Below are positions 8,580 to 17,293 of a DNA stretch of 37,927 nt, piece by piece. How positions within the stretch are numbered: position 1 is the first letter of the stretch; each line of letters opens with the position of its first letter. The position numbers and the translations under genes are program-made. The DNA comes from Bacteroidota bacterium (lineage in GTDB: Bacteria; Bacteroidota; Bacteroidia; NS11-12g; UBA955), in NCBI GenBank assembly GCA_016868785.1, contig VGFS01000021.1:1-37927 (forward strand), given 5' to 3'. Below the pieces are notes generated by a model. The model was given only the letters and a program-made list of their open reading frames with translations. It did not search any database and was not told where the DNA came from.

Positions 8580-10172
8580 ATGAAAGGTGGAAAGTCGTAT
8601 TTCTATACAGCGCTTTCTGCCTTTCTTGTTTTAAGGGCCTTTGCCTACAGCTACTTTTCTGGCAACTACACCGATTCCGATCAATGTGTGCTCTGGCAAA
8701 TGGCCGCCGATGTAGCGCAGTTCGATTTTCGGACACCCTTTTATTACGGTCAGCATTATTCTTCCGGACTTGAGGCCTGGCTTGCCGCACCATTCATCTG
8801 GCTTGGACTTCCGGTTTATCGGGCGGTGCCACTGACAACCGCTTTAATGTCGACACTCCCCTGGCTCTGGATGGCACAACTTTCTATCAAAAAGCACAAG
8901 CACTTCCGCAATGCCACCGCTTTGCTCTTTCTCAGCCTACTTTTCCCAGTGGAATGGCTACAAACCACCTATCTCTCGAGGGGATTCATGCAATCGGTCT
9001 TCCTCATTTCCTTGGCAATACGGCTTGTAAGCATCTCCTCCGTTCGATTCAACCTCTCCATTTTCTTGGTTGGATGGGGATTGCTTCAAAATGTGAATGG
9101 CTTGCTGATCCTTCCCGCGGTTTTTCCTTTTTGGCGCGATGCGATGGGTGAGGGAATCAAACATCGACCCCTACCCCAACTGTTGATCAAATCAATACCC
9201 GGTTTAGCGTTGGTGATGTGCACCTACATGCTGCTAAACCACTTCAAACTGTCTCATCCCGAAACAAAAATCCATCCCACCGTGGAATTGAAACAATCTT
9301 GGGAGGCCCTGTGGAACAATCTCCGCAACATCAACGCCCTCTTCCAACACACCTTTCCAACAGCCTTTGCGATCGTCGGCATCACGATAATCGCTGGAGC
9401 CACCTACCTCCTGTTCAAACCGACCTCCAACTTGGAGAAAGCCATTTATCTCTCCGTAATATTGCTCCCCTTCGGACTGTTTAGCATCGAAAAGATGGGA
9501 GACGGCACGGAGAATATCTTTTTTGGCTATGGTCGTTACTTCTTGGCGATCCCGTTTTCTTGGGGATTTATTTGGGCCCATAATGAAATACAAATACCAA
9601 AGTTCAGAGAAATCCTCCCCCAAAAGTGGCTCTTTTCAATTTTGTGCCTTTTGGGAACGGGATTATATTCCTACCAGTTTTGGGACAAGACCAGTTTGAA
9701 CAAGTTTGGAAACTCATACATCCCAGTGATGGTTTATCCGATAAATCAACTTAAACAGGATGCGGAAACATTGTCTCAATTATGCGAAACCGACACCATA
9801 GGCGCAGTGGTCATCCTGGGACACTATATCCTAGATTGTGGCAGTATGGGCTATCCCTTGGTGGCCGATTTCCCTCCAATAAGCCATTTATACCTGAACG
9901 ATTCCACACCGGAAGTTTTCAAAATTGACCAGCCCATTCCCATCATCCGGCCCCAATTTGAGCGTCGCACCTGGCGTCTCAAAGAACTTAAAGAACAACA
10001 CTATATCCCCAGGAAAGTGGCTGTGATGGATGTTTTCAAACACAAATCTTGGGCCGACTCCCTACAAATCCCTTACACCGTGGCCGACGTCCGCGGCCCC
10101 GTTTATATTTTCCAAACGGGTGATTTATCCTTGACTGATTTTATTCACAAGATACTGAATATCAATGATTAG
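8580..10172 (+). CDS. Polytopic membrane protein, probable GT-C glycosyltransferase
   Basis: The 530-residue protein has about nine to eleven hydrophobic segments in residues 5-370, followed by a soluble C-terminal domain of about 150 residues. The first external loop contains Asp32 and Asp34 in NYTDSDQ. It is followed by FYYGQHYSSGLEAWLAAP, which resembles the YGQ-Y-LEA-LAAP signature of membrane glycosyltransferases of the GT-C fold (PMT/ArnT-like, using lipid-phosphate sugars). Neither donor nor acceptor can be named. It lies 27 bp after aconitase without a recognisable promoter of its own, and its last 4 bases overlap the convergent yigZ-like gene. I am fairly sure of the membrane topology and moderately sure of the GT-C assignment. 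Confidence 0.75.
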   Translation: MKGGKSYFYTALSAFLVLRAFAYSYFSGNYTDSDQCVLWQMAADVAQFDFRTPFYYGQHYSSGLEAWLAAPFIWLGLPVYRAVPLTTALMSTLPWLWMAQLSIKKHKHFRNATALLFLSLLFPVEWLQTTYLSRGFMQSVFLISLAIRLVSISSVRFNLSIFLVGWGLLQNVNGLLILPAVFPFWRDAMGEGIKHRPLPQLLIKSIPGLALVMCTYMLLNHFKLSHPETKIHPTVELKQSWEALWNNLRNINALFQHTFPTAFAIVGITIIAGATYLLFKPTSNLEKAIYLSVILLPFGLFSIEKMGDGTENIFFGYGRYFLAIPFSWGFIWAHNEIQIPKFREILPQKWLFSILCLLGTGLYSYQFWDKTSLNKFGNSYIPVMVYPINQLKQDAETLSQLCETDTIGAVVILGHYILDCGSMGYPLVADFPPISHLYLNDSTPEVFKIDQPIPIIRPQFERRTWRLKELKEQHYIPRKVAVMDVFKHKSWADSLQIPYTVADVRGPVYIFQTGDLSLTDFIHKILNIND

Positions 10173-10786
10173 CTATTCAAAACCAACTTCCCTGTGAGTT
10201 GATAATGATCCATCACGGCCTGCTCAAACGCCCTAACAATCCCCGCCTTTACGGCCAACCGATACGTCACCGACTCCCTATATTCACTGCCCAATACCCG
10301 GGCACCAAACTTTGCCACCAAACGATGGATCTCTTGTTCATGCTCAAAGGCCGACGTTACTTGAAACACCTCCTCGATATACTTTTCAACCCGGCCGGCG
10401 GCGCTGCGCGCCGCCGCCGACGAACCCCCGTAAGCCTCTATTAACCCCGGTATACCCAGCATCGTGCCCCCGAAATACCTCACCACCACCACCAAAACAT
10501 TCGTCAAACCCGCACTGATCACCGCCCGCAAAATAGGCCTGCCCGCCGAATTCCCCGGCTCGCCATCGTCGTTCGCCCGCTGACCCTCACCCCTGGCCCC
10601 CATCACCCAAGCGTAACAATGATGTGTAGCATCCGGATACTCGCGCTTCAACCCCTCCAACTTTTCCTTCACCTCAATCTCACTCCTCACCCCATATACA
10701 TAAGTATAAAACTTACTGCCCCGCTCACGCAACACAAACTCCGCATCGCGTTCCACCTCGTAATACACATCCGAAAACAACCCCAT
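10169..10786 (-). CDS. yigZ: YigZ/IMPACT family protein
   Basis: The 205-residue product equals the E. coli YigZ length. The N-terminal UPF0029 domain shows KFYTYVYGV, HHCYAWVMG, DDGEPGNSAGRPIL and VVVVRYFGGTMLGIPGLIEAY. The C-terminal DUF1949 half resembles an EF-G-like domain. The cellular function of bacterial YigZ is not settled; the eukaryotic relative IMPACT modulates translation control. The ATG at 10786 overlaps the ribD stop as TGATG, a translation-coupling arrangement, so I prefer it over the in-frame TTG at 10807. The gene is last in the serine hydrolase-ribD-yigZ unit and overlaps the convergent membrane-protein gene by 4 bp. Confidence 0.93.
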   Translation of the reverse strand: MGLFSDVYYEVERDAEFVLRERGSKFYTYVYGVRSEIEVKEKLEGLKREYPDATHHCYAWVMGARGEGQRANDDGEPGNSAGRPILRAVISAGLTNVLVVVVRYFGGTMLGIPGLIEAYGGSSAAARSAAGRVEKYIEEVFQVTSAFEHEQEIHRLVAKFGARVLGSEYRESVTYRLAVKAGIVRAFEQAVMDHYQLTGKLVLNS

Positions 10787-11823
10787 CACAACAATTCCCT
10801 TTCCCAATACCCGTGTTCATCATCACCCAAATCCTCCAACCACCGCAATTCCATCCCTGCCGATAACTTTGGCGATCTCACCCCCTCGCCCAACACCCTA
10901 TTTTTGTTCCGCAACACGTGCACCTGATCCACGGTACCCGCCTCAAACAACGCCGACAATACCTGCGCACCGCCCTCCACCATCACAACCCCCAAACCCT
11001 TCTCCGCATACAGCCAACGTAATAAATCCGCCATGTCTCGATGTCCATCCACCACCCACAAAGGACCCAAATCCCCTGACTCCTCTTCTGGCTGATATAC
11101 CCCCCTCCCGTGGCCATCCAATATAATCCTTACCGGCTGCTTCCAGACGCCATTTGCCCTATCCACGCCCCGCACGTTCAACTGCGGCCTGTCTAAATTC
11201 CATGTATTCACCCCCACCACAATGCCATCCATGCCCTTGCGCATCGTCATCACCCAAGCACCCGCTTCCGCCCCAGATATCTTCACCCGCTCCGATGTTC
11301 CCGAGCCAATAAATCCATCCCACGTCTCCGCCCACTTCGCCAATACAGCGGTTCTACCCAATCGCTGGTTTACCCAAAATGACCAATTTAACCGCCGACA
11401 TTCATCCTCCAATACCCCCACAACCACGTCGATCCCAGCTTCTCGCAACAAAGACACACCATTTCCGCTCACCTTGGGATTCGGATCCAACACCCCCACA
11501 ACCACTGTTCCTACCCCACGCTCCACAATCAAATTCGCACAGGGCGGCGTCTTCCCGAAATGAGAACACGGCTCCAGCGATACGTACAATATACAATCAC
11601 TCAGCGGCCCAACATCGCCCAGTTGATCAAACAACATCCGCTCCGCATGGGCACCGCCAAAAACATCGTGCCACCCTTCACCCAAAACCAAACCATCCCG
11701 CACCAACACCGCCCCCACCATGGGATTGGGACTCACTTTTCCCCTGCCCTGTTCGGCCAAAACCAAACAACGACGCATCCAAAATTCATGCGAAAATTCT
11801 TGGGAATGCGATTGACCCACCAC
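10786..11823 (-). CDS. ribD: Bifunctional riboflavin biosynthesis deaminase/reductase RibD
   Basis: The 345-residue protein carries out two successive steps of riboflavin synthesis: deamination of the pyrimidine from GTP and reduction of its ribosyl chain. The zinc deaminase domain shows GGAHAERMLFD and SLEPCSHFGKTPPC, with the catalytic His-Ala-Glu and the two zinc cysteines. The reductase domain follows from about residue 150. The start is probably GTG at 11823 or the adjacent GTG at 11820, because the family motif HEFWMRRCLVLAEQG begins before the first ATG at 11778. It starts 19 nt after the serine hydrolase stop and is coupled to yigZ through TGATG. No other rib gene is in view. Confidence 0.95.
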   Translation of the reverse strand: MVGQSHSQEFSHEFWMRRCLVLAEQGRGKVSPNPMVGAVLVRDGLVLGEGWHDVFGGAHAERMLFDQLGDVGPLSDCILYVSLEPCSHFGKTPPCANLIVERGVGTVVVGVLDPNPKVSGNGVSLLREAGIDVVVGVLEDECRRLNWSFWVNQRLGRTAVLAKWAETWDGFIGSGTSERVKISGAEAGAWVMTMRKGMDGIVVGVNTWNLDRPQLNVRGVDRANGVWKQPVRIILDGHGRGVYQPEEESGDLGPLWVVDGHRDMADLLRWLYAEKGLGVVMVEGGAQVLSALFEAGTVDQVHVLRNKNRVLGEGVRSPKLSAGMELRWLEDLGDDEHGYWERELL

Positions 11824-11842
11824 GCTACAAAACCCTCAATCG

Positions 11843-13051
11843 TTATTTGCCAAACAAACCAACCGCCTCACGCACATAGGTCTTCACACACGCAAAAACC
11901 TTGCCCCCATCGGCCGCCTTCTCGATACCATGACCCGTGCGCACTACCACCATATTCCTCGAGGGAATCAACACTACATACTGCCCTTTCAAGCCCTGAA
12001 AATATTGAAAATCAATGCCATCCACAGAACCTATCCAGAAAGAGTGTCCGTAATTGGGCGATAATACTTTCCCGTTACTGGCGAAAGGCGTGCGGGCCAT
12101 AGCCAAAAAAGACGAATCCAAGATGCCAGCACCGTTGTGCATGACCATCAATCCCAACCGACCAAAATCGCGGGCACGGGCGTTAAAGCAACAAAAGTTC
12201 AATTCACGTCCCGCCGCCTTATCCAATGACCAAAGGGCTGGGGACTCCATTCCCAGCGGTTTCCACAGCCATTCCGAGGCCAAATCGGCCAGGTGTTTTC
12301 CGGTTACTTGCTCTAAAACCAATCCTAACAACTGCGTTGCGCCACTCTGATATTCAAACTGGGTTCCCGGCGCCACAATTACGGGAATCTCACGCATGGC
12401 TGCCTCTACATCCGCGCCGTAATACGCTTTCGCAGTGATGCCAAATGGCGACTGATAGTTCTCATTCCATTTGAGTCCGGCCGACATCGTAACCAAATGC
12501 CTCAAGGTCACAGCTTTCGCATTGTCATCCATCGCTTGCTTGCCAACGCCATCGATATTTTCTCCCTTTTCAACCGCAGCAGCACCAACCCAAGGCAAAA
12601 ATTTCCTCACTGGTTCGTCCCACGAGGCGATTTTACCCGTTTCAATCGCTTTTTGTACCATCAAACACGTGATTGTTTTGGCCATGGAAAAGGAATTGGT
12701 AAGCACGGAATCTACTACCGGCTCAAAATATTGCTCGCAAACCAACGTATCGTTGCGAAACACCAAAAACGACCCACTTTGGGTACGTGCAAGCATATCC
12801 GTCAATGACGGCGACAAAGCCACTGTACCTGCCGTAGAAGTTGAAACCAACGGTGATACATGCGCGGGATCATTGGCAATCACACGGGTATCAAACCCTT
12901 TGTAATCCAAATAGTTGGCCGATTTCTCTCCGATGAGGTAAGTAAGTCTCACCCCTTTGATCAAATAGCCGAAAGGGGAAATCCAAACCACCCCCAACAG
13001 GACGGCAGCGATACCCAAAACCAACAAAAACCGTTGAAACGCTTTCATCAT
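11843..13051 (-). CDS. Serine hydrolase of the beta-lactamase/penicillin-binding class C family
   Basis: The product is 402 residues from ATG 13051 (a second ATG at 13048 is equally possible). Residues about 5-30 form one hydrophobic anchor or signal, so the enzyme probably faces the periplasm. The catalytic Ser-x-x-Lys is Ser122-Met-Ala-Lys125, the second motif is Tyr234-Gln-Ser, and a His-Gly pair in TGHGIE near the C-terminus takes the place of the third motif. This family includes esterases, D-aminopeptidases and peptidoglycan-active enzymes; the substrate cannot be read from sequence. The gene is promoter-proximal in a unit with ribD and yigZ and diverges from the T9SS protein gene over an 85-bp intergenic region with a -7 box on each strand. 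Confidence 0.88.
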   Translation of the reverse strand: MMKAFQRFLLVLGIAAVLLGVVWISPFGYLIKGVRLTYLIGEKSANYLDYKGFDTRVIANDPAHVSPLVSTSTAGTVALSPSLTDMLARTQSGSFLVFRNDTLVCEQYFEPVVDSVLTNSFSMAKTITCLMVQKAIETGKIASWDEPVRKFLPWVGAAAVEKGENIDGVGKQAMDDNAKAVTLRHLVTMSAGLKWNENYQSPFGITAKAYYGADVEAAMREIPVIVAPGTQFEYQSGATQLLGLVLEQVTGKHLADLASEWLWKPLGMESPALWSLDKAAGRELNFCCFNARARDFGRLGLMVMHNGAGILDSSFLAMARTPFASNGKVLSPNYGHSFWIGSVDGIDFQYFQGLKGQYVVLIPSRNMVVVRTGHGIEKAADGGKVFACVKTYVREAVGLFGK

Positions 13052-13054
13052 ATT

Positions 13055-13062
13055 CAAATGTA
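13055..13062 (-). promoter_or_regulatory. -7 box of the serine hydrolase-ribD-yigZ unit
   Basis: TACATTTG on the minus strand is an exact TAnnTTTG match. It ends only 3 nt before ATG 13051 and 6 nt before ATG 13048, so the mRNA would be essentially leaderless. The closeness slightly favours the second ATG. Confidence 0.5.
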
Positions 13063-13122
13063 ATCAAAGTCGGTGAACAATGGCATCCATCCATACCCAA
13101 ATCAAACTGAACCCACATCGCT

Positions 13123-13130
13123 TATATTTG
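13123..13130 (+). promoter_or_regulatory. -7 box of the Asp-box/T9SS protein gene
   Basis: TATATTTG is an exact consensus match and ends 6 nt before the ATG at 13137. No -33 TTG is visible. It forms a divergent pair with the box at 13055-13062. Confidence 0.5.
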
Positions 13131-13136
13131 TAGCCT

Positions 13137-15719
13137 ATGAAATTGACTTTGAACGCACGTCTTTCCTTTTTATTCTTTCCGATGGTCGTTTTCGTCGGCC
13201 TAGCCACCCTCCTCGATGCAGAAATTTTCATCAATGAAGTGTCTGAAGGCGAGGAAAATCCGGGGTATTTCACCCAATGGTTTAACGAAAAAAAGGATGC
13301 CAACGGGGAGATTCCGCCGTTTTTGAGATCGCAGTGGGCCAAATACGATGCGATGAAACTCTCGGTATCACGTCGCAGCAACGACAACCCCATCGATACC
13401 ATCATTGAGTTGGGACCCAAATCGGTGGGTGGCAGAACCCGCGGATTTTGGATCGACCCGCGCAATGAGAAAATCATGTTGGCGGCCGCCATCTCCGGTG
13501 GCCTTTGGCGCACCGTCGATGGCGGCCTCAACTGGAAACCGCTCAACGAGCACCAAGTATCGATGATGCCCTCTTGCATCACATCCAACCCCTTCAACCC
13601 CAACGAAATTTATTATGGCACCGGTGAAAGCAGGGCCAACAGCGCCGATGTAGACGGTGAAGGCGTTTTCAAATCCACAGACGGTGGCCTCACATTCAAC
13701 CAAATAACCACTTCGGCAAAAACACCCGGTTTTCAGGAAATTTGGGACATTGAACACGCCAAAGACGATTCCCAAACGGTATTCGTGGGCACCCAAACCA
13801 ACGGCTTGTATCGCTCAACCGATGGTGGATCAACCTTCATCAACGTCTATGCCGGCGGCAACAAACAAGTGACCGATATCTTGTGCCTGACCAACAAACG
13901 CGTCATCGCTACCCTGCACTCTTCACAAGTGGTTGCCTCCGATTCACTGGGAAAACCCGGCACGTTCAAAGCAATTACCTTTCCCAATGCGCCCGGATCC
14001 GGAAGCTACCGTAGAATTCAACTAGCAAGTCCAGCCAAATACCCCTCCGTGGTGTATGCGGTTTTTGAGGGCTATGCGTTCGATGATGTCCCTGTAGCCT
14101 TTTACAAAAGCAGCGATGGCGGACGCACTTGGAAGAAAAAAACGGCGCCCGGCGGAGCCGGCGCCAGTTATCAAGCCTATTGTTTGCTGTTGGGGGCGCA
14201 CCCCACCGACTCCAATTCTGTGGTTTGCGGCGGAGTTAAACTTGTTAGATCTCGGGATGGCGGAAATACCTGGACAGATTTAACAGTAGGTCATTCAGAC
14301 CATCATTCTTTTGCCTACCTCCCCAAAACCACCAATGAATTTGTGGTTGGCACAGACGGAGGCATGTACAAATACCGCTGGAACAGCACAGAAATCTTGG
14401 CTACATTGAACAACGGTTACCGCGTAACCCAATTCTATGCCGGTGCCTACGGGCCTACTGGCTTGGTAGCCATCGCTGGCGCGCAAGACAATGGCACCCA
14501 TGTAGCACGACAGCCAATGGTAAGTCAACGTTTCTTCGGCGGCGATGGGGCCTACTGCCACATCGGACTGCAAGACGGAAGCATCGCCTACATGAGTTAC
14601 CAAAATGCCGCCATTCACGTAATGAAGAGTTTTAGTCCAACCGGACCCAGCTGGGCCACCAACATCACCGATCCCGCCTTCGCAACGGACGTGGTGGACT
14701 TCATCAATTTGTACGAAATGAACCCGGCGGATCAGTATCAAGTGTACTACCGCACCAACAGAGGATTGTATCGCACAACCGACATGGGAAGCAGTTGGAC
14801 CAAGCTCAACCTCAGCATTCGCGCGGGCATCAAGGCCATTGGTATCTCTAAGCAGGAAAATCCCGTGGTATATTTTGGCGGCACTGGGGCTCAGTTATAC
14901 AAAATCGAAAAGGCGGCAACTACCGTGGCTGGAAAGGAAGTGAACTACAACAGCAGTGTGCCTTTGGCCGTGACCAATGACAACATCAAGGGGATGCATG
15001 TGCACCCACAAAACCCCTATATTCTGTATGTGGCGATGTCGAACATCAGCAACCAGCCTCGCGCTTGGAGAGTTACAGGTTTGGACAGTGTTGCCAACAA
15101 GCCGGTTTGGACAAATATTTCAGGCGATTTGCCTCCGGGATTACCCGTGAATATGTTGGCAGTGGACCCGGCGAATCCCGATGCCGTGTTCTTTGCGGGG
15201 ACGGATTTTGGTTTGTACTACACGATTGACAGCGGGAAAACTTGGCAGAAGGACTACCGATTGCCAAACGTTGCCGTGCATGAGATCAAGATGCGCGAAG
15301 ACAGAACATTGTTTGCGTTTACCCACGGCAGGGGCATGTTTGCCATCAAATTAAAGGCCCCAAAAGTTGGGATCCGTTCTATGCAAGGCCGCAAAACTTT
15401 GCAAGCCAAAATATATCCTAACCCCAGCAGCGATGGGTTGCAAGTAAACAGTGGTGGATTTAAACGGCGCCAACACTATTCAGTGATGGATGTAGGCGGT
15501 CGGGTGGTTGCCACTGGTGTGCTCAGCCGTTCACGGGGCGATGTCTTGGGCGATGGAACCGGTGCATTTACGGTAGATGGCGGCTATCGCATCAACACAA
15601 ACAATTTGAAAAACGGCAGTTATTTCTTGCAGATTTCATTGGGTAGAGTCGATGGCATTTCTGTTTCCAGCAGTGAAAGAGGTCGTGTGTTTACCGAGAA
15701 ATTCATCGTACAGCACTAA
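13137..15719 (+). CDS. Secreted Asp-box (VPS10/sortilin-like) propeller protein with T9SS tail
   Basis: The 860-residue protein has an N-terminal signal peptide (residues 1-28). It then has a beta-propeller region opening with ELGPKSVGGRTRGFWIDP. At least seven Asp-box hairpins of the form S/T-x-D-x-G-x-x-W/F occur near residues 125, 180, 227, 325, 372, 547 and 695. From about residue 755 a type IX secretion sorting domain begins with KIYPNPSSDGLQV, and the protein ends in EKFIVQH. Asp-box propellers occur in sialidases, sortilins and photosystem assembly factors; no catalytic sialidase residues stand out, so I call it a secreted propeller of unknown ligand rather than a glycosidase. Toward the 3' end the coding strand changes from C-rich to G-rich. 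Confidence 0.9.
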   Translation: MKLTLNARLSFLFFPMVVFVGLATLLDAEIFINEVSEGEENPGYFTQWFNEKKDANGEIPPFLRSQWAKYDAMKLSVSRRSNDNPIDTIIELGPKSVGGRTRGFWIDPRNEKIMLAAAISGGLWRTVDGGLNWKPLNEHQVSMMPSCITSNPFNPNEIYYGTGESRANSADVDGEGVFKSTDGGLTFNQITTSAKTPGFQEIWDIEHAKDDSQTVFVGTQTNGLYRSTDGGSTFINVYAGGNKQVTDILCLTNKRVIATLHSSQVVASDSLGKPGTFKAITFPNAPGSGSYRRIQLASPAKYPSVVYAVFEGYAFDDVPVAFYKSSDGGRTWKKKTAPGGAGASYQAYCLLLGAHPTDSNSVVCGGVKLVRSRDGGNTWTDLTVGHSDHHSFAYLPKTTNEFVVGTDGGMYKYRWNSTEILATLNNGYRVTQFYAGAYGPTGLVAIAGAQDNGTHVARQPMVSQRFFGGDGAYCHIGLQDGSIAYMSYQNAAIHVMKSFSPTGPSWATNITDPAFATDVVDFINLYEMNPADQYQVYYRTNRGLYRTTDMGSSWTKLNLSIRAGIKAIGISKQENPVVYFGGTGAQLYKIEKAATTVAGKEVNYNSSVPLAVTNDNIKGMHVHPQNPYILYVAMSNISNQPRAWRVTGLDSVANKPVWTNISGDLPPGLPVNMLAVDPANPDAVFFAGTDFGLYYTIDSGKTWQKDYRLPNVAVHEIKMREDRTLFAFTHGRGMFAIKLKAPKVGIRSMQGRKTLQAKIYPNPSSDGLQVNSGGFKRRQHYSVMDVGGRVVATGVLSRSRGDVLGDGTGAFTVDGGYRINTNNLKNGSYFLQISLGRVDGISVSSSERGRVFTEKFIVQH

Positions 15720-15723
15720 TAGA

Positions 15724-15751
15724 TTGAAACCAATTATTTGGTGTAAATTTG
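15724..15751 (+). promoter_or_regulatory. Full promoter of the 134-residue orphan gene
   Basis: TTG at 15724-15726, a 17-nt spacer and TAAATTTG at 15744-15751 give the best complete Bacteroidota promoter among the mRNA genes here. It ends 7 nt before the ATG at 15759. The following glycosyltransferase and dehydrogenase genes could be transcribed from it. Confidence 0.6.
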
Positions 15752-15758
15752 GGGTCGA

Positions 15759-16163
15759 ATGTCCATGGATCCCATCGTTGAATCGCAGTTAAAGTCACTG
15801 GAAGCCCAGTTGGGCGAGTTGAATGATTTTTTGTTGGAGGTAAGTACCGACATGGTAGATGGTGGCTTCACCGAGCATCCGATGTATGTGGCCCACCAGG
15901 AACAGGCGAAGATTGGGGAGATGATTGTGGACCGCGACGAGTTTGGTTTTCCTTTTTCGATCAATGCCACTACGTTGGAGCGATTTTTGGAATTGGGCAT
16001 TTTACAAAAGGAACGGTTGGGGGCTTTTTTAAAAGCTTACGGAAACCCCAAATCTAAGTGTTGCGTATTTTTGATGGTAGCGCCAGAGCCGCAGTTTATT
16101 TTTCACAATTTCAAAAACGGCGGGGCGGCCGTCGGAAAAAGTTCCGCCGCGGCCGCCCAATAA
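15759..16163 (+). CDS. Conserved-looking hypothetical protein of 134 residues
   Basis: I do not recognise the family. The protein starts MSMDPIVESQLKSLEAQLGE; an ATG two codons later is equally likely. Residues 5-30 look like an amphipathic or coiled helix. The middle is acidic, with VDRDEFGFPF and an LERFLELGIL helix, and a hydrophobic CCVFLMVAPEPQFIF strand sits near residue 105. The last 12 residues are Ala/Gly/Ser-rich and are encoded by a GC-rich inverted repeat, so they may be a by-product of that DNA or RNA structure. There is no signal peptide, so it is probably cytoplasmic. A strong upstream promoter supports its being real. It leads the glycosyltransferase-dehydrogenase pair. Confidence 0.75.
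   Translation: MSMDPIVESQLKSLEAQLGELNDFLLEVSTDMVDGGFTEHPMYVAHQEQAKIGEMIVDRDEFGFPFSINATTLERFLELGILQKERLGAFLKAYGNPKSKCCVFLMVAPEPQFIFHNFKNGGAAVGKSSAAAAQ
16123..16158 (+). terminator. GC-rich hairpin overlapping the end of the 134-residue gene
   Basis: The outer arms 16123-16131 and 16150-16158 pair perfectly over 9 bp. An inner stem (16133-16137 with 16142-16146) extends it past a small asymmetric internal loop. The stem ends 2 nt before the TAA stop codon. No T-run follows, so it may be an attenuator, an mRNA 3' stabiliser or a weak terminator between this gene and the glycosyltransferase. Confidence 0.45.
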
Positions 16164-16279
16164 CCCTCTCGCAAAATTCTATTTCTTATAAATCCAATCT
16201 CGTTACCAAAATTATAATCCCCGCCCTGAATTCAATTAATCCCCAAATCCAACCACTCCAAAAACCAATCCCACCCAAA

Positions 16280-17293
16280 TTGACCTCCCCCACCATCAAT
16301 ATCGTTGTCCTGAATTTCAACACCCGCAACCTGTTGCAGCAGTGTTTGCCCACGGTGATTCGGAATAGTCAATATCCAGGCGCTACAATCACCGTGGTGG
16401 ATAACGCCTCTACCGATGGCAGTGCGGAATTCATGTCTGGGCATTACCCAGAAATTAGATTGATTCAGTTGCACGAGAACTTGGGCTATGCTGGGGGCTA
16501 TAACGAGGCTTTGAAATTGTGTACCGAGGATTATTTTGTGTTGCTCAATTCCGATGCCGAGCCCGATGAGCAATGGCTAGCGCCATTGCTGGAATTGGTT
16601 GCGCAAAACCCAGATTTGGGTGCGGCGCAGCCGCACCTCATAGACTATTATCAGCGCAACAAATTCGAATACGCCGGCGCAGCCGGCGGATTCATCGACA
16701 AATATGGCTACCCTTTTTGCAGGGGTCGCATTTTTGGCAATGTTGAGTTCAACAACGACCAATACAACAACCCCATGCCCATCTTTTGGGCAACCGGTGC
16801 AGCCCTCTTCATCAAACGCGAAGCATGGGAACGCGCCGCTGGACTCGACCAAGCCTTCTTTGCCCACATGGAAGAAATAGATTTGTGCTGGCGCCTGCAA
16901 CTCATGGGTTACAGCATTTGGTCATGCCCCGCCTCACGGGTATTTCACATTGGCGGTGCTACATTATCCAACCAAAGTCCGCGCAAAACCTTCCTCAATT
17001 TCCACAACAACCTGCTGATGTTGCACAAAAACTTGCATCCGAGCGAAAAAACACAGCGTATTTTTATCCGCAAACTCCTCGATGGCCTCGCCGGGGTTTT
17101 CTTTCTGATCCAAGGAAAATGGTCGCACATTCCCCAAATCATCAAAGCCCACCAAGCATTTGATCACATTAAAAATCAGTTTGTAGAAACACCCCATTCC
17201 AAGCCCCTGAGCCAACTCACCGGCACGCTACAACATTCCATCGTTATGGGATATTTCCTGAAGCTTAAAACCACTTGGGCCAAATGGTATTAA
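16280..17293 (+). CDS. Family 2 glycosyltransferase (rhamnosyltransferase-like)
   Basis: The GT-A fold begins TINIVVLNFNTRNLLQQCLP and continues with ITVVDNASTDGS, the donor/metal motif LLNSDAEPDE near residue 90, a GAAGGFIDKYGYPF segment, and the acceptor-side motif AHMEEIDLCWRLQLMGY near residue 197. This matches WbbL-like GT2 enzymes that add sugars to polysaccharide or lipid-linked glycans. The start is uncertain. The frame has no ATG upstream of the domain; TTG at 16280 gives a natural 337-residue protein. The only earlier NTG start, GTG at 16058, would overlap the preceding gene by 106 bp and add about 74 Arg/Pro-rich residues. It overlaps the downstream dehydrogenase gene by 10 bp, so the two are co-transcribed. 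Confidence 0.85.
   Translation: MTSPTINIVVLNFNTRNLLQQCLPTVIRNSQYPGATITVVDNASTDGSAEFMSGHYPEIRLIQLHENLGYAGGYNEALKLCTEDYFVLLNSDAEPDEQWLAPLLELVAQNPDLGAAQPHLIDYYQRNKFEYAGAAGGFIDKYGYPFCRGRIFGNVEFNNDQYNNPMPIFWATGAALFIKREAWERAAGLDQAFFAHMEEIDLCWRLQLMGYSIWSCPASRVFHIGGATLSNQSPRKTFLNFHNNLLMLHKNLHPSEKTQRIFIRKLLDGLAGVFFLIQGKWSHIPQIIKAHQAFDHIKNQFVETPHSKPLSQLTGTLQHSIVMGYFLKLKTTWAKWY

Noticed and set aside
10199-12102. Long plus-strand open frames opposite yigZ, ribD and the serine hydrolase
   Set aside because: Their products are Pro/Thr/His-rich without domains, and they lie opposite well-recognised genes; they are antisense shadows of G-rich coding sequence.
13137-15719. Sialidase or other glycoside hydrolase activity for the Asp-box protein
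   Set aside because: Asp boxes alone are structural; I could not find the arginine triad or nucleophile pattern of sialidases.
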